Source: an uncultured Bacteroidales bacterium
Lineage (GTDB): Bacteria; Bacteroidota; Bacteroidia; Bacteroidales; UBA932
Assembly: GCA_945912085.1 (NCBI GenBank)
Contig: CAMEBJ010000020.1
Span: 1-11,990 of the forward strand
Direction: 5' to 3'
DNA length: 11,990 nucleotides
Below are positions 6,831-11,990 of this stretch, piece after piece (the stretch's first letter is position 1; every line of letters begins with the position of its first letter). Both the position numbers and the translations under genes were made by a program. A model generated the notes under the pieces. That model saw only the letters and a program-made list of their open reading frames with translations. It was not told the DNA's origin and made no database searches.

Positions 6831-9094
6831 AAAACAAAACACTACTCCTTCTGGCAGCATTTCTGGCATCAGCCTGCTGCAACAGTCCGCTACCGGAAAC
6901 GGCAACCGACCCGGCAGACTATGTGACAACCCTGACCGGAACCCTTTCGGAACATTCTTTCTCCACCGGAAACACCTACCCGGCCACGGCAGTGCCCTGG
7001 GGAATGAATTTCTGGACCCCGGTGACCGGCAAAATGGGTGACGGATGGGCCTACCGCTACGACGCCCACACAATCCGCGGCTTCAAGCAGACCCACCAGC
7101 CTTCACCTTGGATCAATGACTACGGCCAGTTTGCGATAATGCCTGTGCGCAATGCCTCGACTGTGGACCAGGATGCGCGCGCCAGCTGGTTCTCCCACAA
7201 GAGCGAGACCGCAAAGCCCTACTATTATCAGGTCTATCTCGCCGACCACGACATCAATGTCGAGATTGCCCCTTCGGACAGGGCCGCAGCAATGCGTTTC
7301 ACCTTCCCTGAAGGAGACTGCTCAGGCATTGTAATCGACGCCTACGACAAAGGTTCCCTGATCAAGGTTCTCCCGGAAGAGAACGCCATCATAGGTTACA
7401 CAACCAAAAACAGCGGCGGAGTGCCTGACAATTTCCGCAACTGGTTCATAGTCAAGTTCGACAAGCCTTTCACAAACTATGTCATCTACGACGGCCCGCA
7501 GAGTCCCCGCAAGGACATCAGCGAACTGGAAGGTTTCCACGCCCTTGCAAGCGTCTCATTCGGCACGAAAAGGGGCGAGGTTGTCAATGTCAAGGCTGCT
7601 TCTTCATTCATTTCAGAGGAACAGGCAAGGCTCAACCTGAAGGAGGTTGAAGACAAGAGTTTCGAACAGGTCAGGGATGAGGCACGCTCACTGTGGAACG
7701 ATGTCCTGGGCCGCATAGAAGTCTCAGGAGGCACCACGGACCAGTACCGCACCTTCTACTCCTGTCTCTACCGCAGCGTCCTCTTCCCGCGCAAGTTCTA
7801 CGAAATCAATGAGGAAGGCAAACCCGTCCACTACAGCCCCTACAACGGACAAATCTGCGACGGCTACCTCTACACAGACACCGGCTTCTGGGACACTTTC
7901 AGGGCACTTTTCCCTCTGCTGAACCTCGTCTATCCTTCAGTAAACACGGAAATCCAGCAGGGTCTTGCCAACATCGCCAGAGAGAATGAATTCCTTCCGG
8001 AATGGGCAAGTCCGGGACACAGGGGATGTATGGTCGGAAACAACTCCGCCTCCGTCGTGGCAGACGCAATCGTCAAAGGCATTACCCCTCGTAGCGAATG
8101 GGAAACCCTCTACGAGAGAATCGTTTACGGTACTGAGAACGTTCACCACAGACACAGTTCCACAGGCCGTCTCGGCCACGAGTACTACAACTCCATCGGC
8201 TATGTCCCGTACAATGTCGGAATCAATGAGAATGTAGCCCGCACCCTTGAATATGCCTACGACGACTGGTGCATTCTCCAGATTGCCAAAAAACTGGACC
8301 GCCCTCAGGAAGAACTGGACAAATGGGAGGCCCGTTCCCGCAACTGGCAGAATGTCTTCGACCCTTCCCACAACCTGATGCGCGGCCGCAACCTTGACGG
8401 CAGTTTCCAGGAGCCTTTCAGCCCGTACAAATGGGGAGATGCCTTCACCGAGGGCAACGCCTGGCACTACACCTGGTCAGTGTTCCACGATGTGGAAGGC
8501 CTCAGGGAAGCGATGGGAGGCAATGACAATTTCGTAAATATGCTTGATTCCGTCTTCGTCGTGCCGCCAATCTACGATGACAGTTACTACGGATGCCGCA
8601 TCCACGAAATCACCGAAATGCAGGTGGCAAATATGGGCAACTATGCACACGGAAACCAGCCTGCCCAGCACATGATCTACCTCTACGACTGGACTGACCA
8701 GCCTTGGAAGGCCCAGAAGCACATCCGCGAAGTGATGGACAGACTCTACAGCGCTACCCCTGACGGTTACTGCGGCGACGAGGACAACGGCCAGACATCG
8801 GCCTGGTACGTTTTCTCCGCCCTGGGCTTCTACCCTGTCTGCCCTGCTTCCGACCAGTACGCCATAGGAACCCCGTATTTCCCTGAGGCCAGCATCCGTC
8901 TGGAAAACGGCAAGACGGTGAAAATCAGCGCCAGAAACGCGATAAAAGCAAAACAGAGCCTTGACTGTTACATCGGGGAGATGAAGCTGAACGGAAAGAA
9001 ATATGAATCAAACTTCATCAGCTACGGCGACCTTGTCGAAGGAGCGGACATCAGTTTCACGATGGTCGCATCCGAGGAAGAGGCAAGGAAATAG
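6827..9094 (+). CDS. GH92 alpha-1,2-mannosidase (predicted)
   Basis: A 755-residue GH92 exo-alpha-mannosidase. Residues 1-18 form an export signal with ASAC-C at 14-18, a plausible but weak lipobox, so it may be a lipoprotein. The GH92 fold begins near D31. The likely catalytic acid is E542 (EGNAWHYTW), with an HE pair at 593-594 and the motif GDED at 650-653. Relative to E542 these fall at +51/+52 and +109/+111. That matches exactly the Glu533, His584-Glu585 and Asp642/Asp644 pattern I recall for BT3990, the structurally studied B. thetaiotaomicron alpha-1,2-mannosidase, in which the His-Glu pair contributes to alpha-1,2 linkage recognition. W95 lies near where the BT3990 specificity tryptophan is expected. 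The protein would uncap alpha-1,2-mannose from high-mannose arms, exposing substrates for the other mannosidases of the operon. Its ATG overlaps the stop of the fusion gene (ATGA, 6827-6830), suggesting translational coupling. The linkage call rests on remembered residue numbers and was not aligned by software. Confidence 0.92.
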   Translation: MKNKTLLLLAAFLASACCNSPLPETATDPADYVTTLTGTLSEHSFSTGNTYPATAVPWGMNFWTPVTGKMGDGWAYRYDAHTIRGFKQTHQPSPWINDYGQFAIMPVRNASTVDQDARASWFSHKSETAKPYYYQVYLADHDINVEIAPSDRAAAMRFTFPEGDCSGIVIDAYDKGSLIKVLPEENAIIGYTTKNSGGVPDNFRNWFIVKFDKPFTNYVIYDGPQSPRKDISELEGFHALASVSFGTKRGEVVNVKAASSFISEEQARLNLKEVEDKSFEQVRDEARSLWNDVLGRIEVSGGTTDQYRTFYSCLYRSVLFPRKFYEINEEGKPVHYSPYNGQICDGYLYTDTGFWDTFRALFPLLNLVYPSVNTEIQQGLANIARENEFLPEWASPGHRGCMVGNNSASVVADAIVKGITPRSEWETLYERIVYGTENVHHRHSSTGRLGHEYYNSIGYVPYNVGINENVARTLEYAYDDWCILQIAKKLDRPQEELDKWEARSRNWQNVFDPSHNLMRGRNLDGSFQEPFSPYKWGDAFTEGNAWHYTWSVFHDVEGLREAMGGNDNFVNMLDSVFVVPPIYDDSYYGCRIHEITEMQVANMGNYAHGNQPAQHMIYLYDWTDQPWKAQKHIREVMDRLYSATPDGYCGDEDNGQTSAWYVFSALGFYPVCPASDQYAIGTPYFPEASIRLENGKTVKISARNAIKAKQSLDCYIGEMKLNGKKYESNFISYGDLVEGADISFTMVASEEEARK

Positions 9095-9129
9095 TAAATA
9101 TTTAATATACAAATAAATACAAACGAAAT
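9095..9129 (+). other. AT-rich spacer upstream of manA
   Basis: This is the longest gap inside the operon (35 nt), and it is almost entirely A and T, unlike the GC-leaning genes around it. I looked for the Bacteroides promoter elements (TAnnTTTG near -7 and TTTG near -33) and did not see a match. It may only be an unstructured leader for translation of manA, in line with the A/T-rich start regions Bacteroidota favour. A weak internal promoter cannot be excluded. Confidence 0.45.
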
Positions 9130-10101
9130 ATGTATCCCTTAAAATTTGAAGATATCTTCAAGACAGTGGTCTGGGGCGGTGAGAAAATCGCCCCATTCAA
9201 AGGAGTGCAAACGGATCAGCACAACATCGGCGAAAGCTGGGAACTCTCGGGAGTCAAGGGCAATGAATCTGTGGTTGCAAACGGCCCGCTCGCAGGCCAC
9301 ACCATCACGGAACTCGCCTGCGAGTACAAGGAAGTGCTTTTGGGAAAGAAGGTCTATGAGGCAACCGGCACCGAATTTCCTCTGCTGATCAAATTCATTG
9401 ATGCCCGTGACGACCTCTCCGTTCAGGTTCACCCGGACGACACACTTGCAGGGGCAAGGCACAACGGCTCAAAGGGAAAGACCGAGATGTGGTACGTGGT
9501 ACAGGCCGATGAAGGAGCCCACCTGATGGCTGGACTGAGCCGCCAGACCACCCCGCAGGAGTATGAGAGCAAGGTCAACGACAACACTGTCACAGAGATT
9601 CTGAAAGACTACAAGGTCAGGGAAGGCGACACCTTCTTCATTCCTGCCGGAAGGGTCCACAGCATAGGAAAAGGCTGCTTCATCGCAGAAATCCAGCAGA
9701 CCTCCGACATAACCTACCGCATCTACGACTTCGGAAGGCTCGGTCTGGACGGGAAACCGAGGGAACTTCACACGGAACTGGCAAAAGACGCCATCGACTA
9801 CACCGTCCTTGACGACTACAGGACCCACTACCCTCAGGTCACTGACAGCGAGAACACCCTGGTAAGCTGCAAATACTTCACAACCTCTCTCTTTGACCTC
9901 TCTCAGAGCGTAACCAAGGACATAGCCAGCCTCGATTCTTTCCTCATCGCCATCTGCATCGACGGCCAGGGAACAATCTCGGACGGGCACGGCAACAGCA
10001 TCCAAATCCGCAAGGGCGAAACCATCCTTCTCCCTGCCGACTCCCTCAGCGCCACCTTCACCCCTGAAGGGTCAATGAAACTCCTTGCCTGCCATCTGTA
10101 A
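9130..10101 (+). CDS. manA: Mannose-6-phosphate isomerase, class I (short type)
   Basis: A 323-residue cytoplasmic zinc enzyme that interconverts mannose-6-phosphate and fructose-6-phosphate (EC 5.3.1.8), bringing mannose into glycolysis or supplying it for sugar-nucleotide synthesis. The length fits the short form of ManA found in Bacillus and Bacteroides. The N-terminus (KTVVWGGEKI) is typical. The zinc site is visible as QVHPDD (Q99, H101), E119 in TEMWYVV and H177 in GRVHSIG, and the conserved Arg is R197 in TYRIYDFGR. The C-terminal part forms the second cupin-like domain, with KGETILLPA near 295-303. There is no signal peptide. It is the last gene of the mannosidase operon and stops two bases before the terminator hairpin. 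In this position it probably handles mannose released by the GH92 and GH125 enzymes once a kinase has made mannose-6-phosphate. Mannose-1-phosphate from the GH130 enzyme would first need a phosphomannomutase; neither that nor a kinase is in the window. Confidence 0.95.
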   Translation: MYPLKFEDIFKTVVWGGEKIAPFKGVQTDQHNIGESWELSGVKGNESVVANGPLAGHTITELACEYKEVLLGKKVYEATGTEFPLLIKFIDARDDLSVQVHPDDTLAGARHNGSKGKTEMWYVVQADEGAHLMAGLSRQTTPQEYESKVNDNTVTEILKDYKVREGDTFFIPAGRVHSIGKGCFIAEIQQTSDITYRIYDFGRLGLDGKPRELHTELAKDAIDYTVLDDYRTHYPQVTDSENTLVSCKYFTTSLFDLSQSVTKDIASLDSFLIAICIDGQGTISDGHGNSIQIRKGETILLPADSLSATFTPEGSMKLLACHL

Positions 10102-10102
10102 T

Positions 10103-10142
10103 AAAGTCGGCGCAAAGTAGAACTAAACTTTGCGCCGACTTT
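10103..10142. terminator. Bidirectional intrinsic terminator between manA and cydB
   Basis: There is a perfect 16-bp inverted repeat, left arm 10103-10118 and right arm 10127-10142, around an 8-nt loop (AGAACTAA). The GC-rich core GTCGGCGC is flanked by A's on the left and T's on the right, so on either strand the stem is followed by a short U run. It starts two bases after the manA stop and lies about 40 bases beyond the end of the convergent cydB gene. No other terminator-like hairpin is visible in the gap, so it probably serves both operons. Confidence 0.9.
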
Positions 10143-10181
10143 TATGATTGTATATATGTGAGAGTTTTCGAGAAGAAAGAC

Positions 10182-11327
10182 TCAATACTTGTGGTCGGTC
10201 TCCTCAAGCTCCTGTGAGGTGAGGCTCTTGCGGTCCATAGACCTCCAGGCATACACGATGTAGGCCAGAACGAAAGGAATTGCTATTGAAACATATGCCA
10301 TTGTCCTGAGGGTGAACTCGCTTGAGCAGCTGTTCGCGAGAGTGAGGGAACTCTGAAGGTCAGTGACTGAAGGATAGTAGGATGTACCGTTGAGACCCGC
10401 AACCAGGAAAACAGACATTACTGCCAGCACCGTTCCGGCTCCCGAAAGCCAGATTCCCCTGCGGAATTTCTTGCAGGCAAGGGTCCAGACAAGGCCAGCA
10501 AGCACCAGCAGCGTCCCGACAATGAAAGTGGCAAGAACCCAAGGCATTGCGAGGAAATTGTGCAGGTATTTGTACTGCTCGATGAACACCCTTCCGTCCG
10601 CATCGACTGCGAAACCGCTCTTTGTCAGAAGCCAGAAAACGCTGTTCAGGAACATCACCACGAAGGCGATTCCAAAGACCAGAAGATGTGCACGGAGCTT
10701 CTTCGCAAGCGATTCGTCATCAATATTGTTGAGCATATAGAGGATTCCAAGGCAGATTGCAAGGGTGAGCACCATCAGTCCGAAACCGACATTCCACGGA
10801 TTGGCAACAGCTTCAAGACCATGCCAAGGGCTGTCCCAGGTGCTGATTACCGGTGAGAGAGAGTCACCGGCTGCAGCCTTGTCAACGGTAAAAGGAGAAC
10901 CTGAGAAGAAAGTACCTACTGCCGTTCCGACCAGAAGCGGAGCAAGGAAACCATTGATTGTCAAGAAGATTCTGAAGGCGGTCTTGCCGATGAGATTTCC
11001 CGTCTTGTTCTGGAATTCGTAGGAAACAGCCTGGAAGACAAAAGTAATCAGAATAAGGACCCACACCCAGTAGGCTCCTCCGAAACTTGTACTGTAGAAC
11101 AGCGGGAAAGAAGCAAAGAATGCCCCGCCGAAAGTCACCAGAGTAGTGAAAGTGAACTCCCATTTGCGACCTGTCGAATTGACCATCAGCTGTTTCTCCC
11201 TCTCGGTGGCACCGACAAGAAGAATCATCGAATTGGCTCCCTGAACAAACATCAGAAGCACAAGAAGACCTCCGAGGAGGGAAATGATGAACCACCAGTA
11301 GTTCTGTAGAAATTCGTAAGTAAACAT
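10182..11327 (-). CDS. cydB: Cytochrome bd ubiquinol/menaquinol oxidase subunit II
   Basis: A 381-residue inner-membrane protein, close to the 379 residues of E. coli CydB. It pairs with CydA in the cytochrome bd oxidase, which reduces oxygen to water with quinol electrons and contributes to the proton gradient without pumping. About nine hydrophobic segments are visible, roughly at 11-34, 57-78, 85-106, 119-143, 178-199, 211-236, 259-284, 291-311 and 340-361. The N-terminus (YWWFIISLLGG, then FVQGANSM) and the C-terminal block (GLNGTSYYPSVTDLQSS) are typical of the Bacteroidales type. In these anaerobes the oxidase allows growth in, and removal of, traces of oxygen. It is transcribed with cydA, starting 12 nt after the cydA stop, and has an unusually clear Shine-Dalgarno for this phylum. 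It converges on manA with the shared hairpin between them. Confidence 0.96.
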   Translation of the reverse strand: MFTYEFLQNYWWFIISLLGGLLVLLMFVQGANSMILLVGATEREKQLMVNSTGRKWEFTFTTLVTFGGAFFASFPLFYSTSFGGAYWVWVLILITFVFQAVSYEFQNKTGNLIGKTAFRIFLTINGFLAPLLVGTAVGTFFSGSPFTVDKAAAGDSLSPVISTWDSPWHGLEAVANPWNVGFGLMVLTLAICLGILYMLNNIDDESLAKKLRAHLLVFGIAFVVMFLNSVFWLLTKSGFAVDADGRVFIEQYKYLHNFLAMPWVLATFIVGTLLVLAGLVWTLACKKFRRGIWLSGAGTVLAVMSVFLVAGLNGTSYYPSVTDLQSSLTLANSCSSEFTLRTMAYVSIAIPFVLAYIVYAWRSMDRKSLTSQELEETDHKY

Positions 11328-11335
11328 AATCAGTT

Positions 11336-11341
11336 CCTCCT
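11336..11341 (-). promoter_or_regulatory. Canonical Shine-Dalgarno for cydB, overlapping the cydA stop
   Basis: On the minus strand, AGGAGG lies 8 nt before the cydB ATG and shares two bases with the TAG stop of cydA. This is an ideal spacing and full-length match. It stands out because the other starts in this window (898, 3240, 6827, 9130) have no such sequence, and Bacteroidota generally do not depend on Shine-Dalgarno pairing. Confidence 0.7.
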
Positions 11342-11990
11342 ATCTGTTTTCTTCAACCTGAGGCCCTTTTTTGATGGCCTTGAACATAATGCTGAGCTCG
11401 ATTGCAAGGAAAGCGGTGAAAACGGCCACGAAAATGAAGAAAGTAGTCTGCACCGCACCCGCACTCAGATTTGAAATGGCAGCGCTCACAGGAAGCAGAT
11501 CCTGAATGGCCCAAGGCTGTCTTCCGACCTCTGCCACAATCCAGCCAGCCTGACCTGCAAGGTAAACCAGAGGTATGGACAGCAGGCAAATCCACTGAAG
11601 CCACTTCATGTCCCTGATTCTCCCCTTGAGCACAAAGAAAAGCACAACAAACATCAACGCAAGCAGGAAGGAACCAAGTCCCACCATAACCCTGAATGAC
11701 CAATATATCAAAGGAACCGGAGGTACAAGGTCTTCCCTGTCCTGAATATATCCATATCCGAAATATTCCTTGTTCTCGTCAAACACCTTCTTTACCTCTG
11801 CTGCGGCGTTCGGAGCGCTGTCCTTGATTTTGCGATACACCCTGAATGCCTTCAGAGCCGTCTTTCCCTTGTACATCTTCTCCTCTGCCGAAAGATGACG
11901 TACCCCTTCAGAGTCGGTGTATCCGTCAAGGATGTCGTTGATTCCGGGAACATATCCGTCAATGTCGTGAGTGGCGAGAATTGAAAGCAT
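11340..11990 (-). CDS. cydA: Cytochrome bd oxidase subunit I, 3' part
   Basis: The last 216 residues of CydA, the haem-bearing catalytic subunit of cytochrome bd. The right edge of the window falls on a codon boundary (an internal Met), and the N-terminal part lies outside. Visible landmarks, numbered from that Met: R100 and M102 in SFRVMVG, corresponding to E. coli Arg391 and the haem b558 ligand Met393; and E154 in the signature GWIVAEVGRQPW, corresponding to Glu445 near haems b595 and d. The 52-residue distance from M102 to E154 equals that in E. coli as I recall it, so roughly 290 residues are probably missing. Membrane segments are visible near 98-120, 129-150 and 180-203. Residues 1-95 hold the charged periplasmic part that follows the quinol-binding loop, ending in VPPVPLIYWSFR. 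The stop TAG overlaps the Shine-Dalgarno of cydB, so the two subunits are made together. Confidence 0.95.
   Translation of the reverse strand: MLSILATHDIDGYVPGINDILDGYTDSEGVRHLSAEEKMYKGKTALKAFRVYRKIKDSAPNAAAEVKKVFDENKEYFGYGYIQDREDLVPPVPLIYWSFRVMVGLGSFLLALMFVVLFFVLKGRIRDMKWLQWICLLSIPLVYLAGQAGWIVAEVGRQPWAIQDLLPVSAAISNLSAGAVQTTFFIFVAVFTAFLAIELSIMFKAIKKGPQVEENR

Noticed and set aside
7937..8467. 176-codon minus-strand reading frame opposite the third GH92
   Set aside because: It is antisense to conserved catalytic-domain sequence and has a composition typical of a shadow frame; no start signal or known domain.
898..9094. Recent tandem duplication of GH92 genes
   Set aside because: The three GH92 domains differ throughout in sequence and in loop length, sharing mainly family motifs, so they are old paralogues or separately acquired.
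9095..9129. Separate promoter for manA
   Set aside because: The gap is AT-rich, but I found no TAnnTTTG element, and there is no terminator after the preceding gene, so co-transcription is simpler.
9469..10005. 178-codon minus-strand reading frame opposite manA
   Set aside because: The plus strand encodes a complete ManA with its zinc ligands; the antisense frame is rich in Val, Asp and Gly as expected for a shadow and resembles no family I know.

Overview
The window is a gene-dense piece of a bacterial chromosome, most likely from the Bacteroidota (order Bacteroidales). The indicators are a run of GH92 alpha-mannosidases, a GH130 phosphorylase and a GH125 domain, gene starts mostly without Shine-Dalgarno sequences, and a CydAB pair whose protein sequence resembles the Bacteroidales type. 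I cannot name the genus.

Left part (1-10101, + strand) is a mannoside-degradation operon. It contains the 3' part of a GH130 phosphorylase, a GH92 alpha-mannosidase, a GH92-GH125 fusion protein, a third GH92 alpha-mannosidase, and mannose-6-phosphate isomerase (manA). Gene spacing is tight: 10 nt, 8 nt, a 4-nt ATGA overlap, then 35 nt. Residue spacing points to an alpha-1,2-mannosidase for the third GH92 and to an intact alpha-1,6-mannosidase for the GH125 domain. The GH130 matches beta-1,4-mannosyl-N-acetylglucosamine phosphorylases. Together these fit stepwise trimming of high-mannose N-glycans (or a related alpha-mannan) outside the cytoplasm. Phosphorolysis of the Man-beta-1,4-GlcNAc core and entry of mannose into glycolysis would follow. 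No SusC/SusD pair, endo-glycosidase, sugar kinase or regulator lies in the window; they may lie to the left.

A perfect 16-bp hairpin flanked by A and T runs (10103-10142) separates this operon from the convergent cytochrome bd oxidase genes, and probably terminates both.

Right part (10182-11990, - strand) is cydB and the 3' part of cydA, an oxygen-scavenging terminal oxidase unrelated in function to the glycan operon.

No stretch over 300 bases lacks a gene, and I saw no RNA genes, mobile elements, repeats or CRISPR arrays. The families are all known. The most distinctive feature is the single-chain GH92-GH125 enzyme embedded between two further GH92 genes with different active-site loops.
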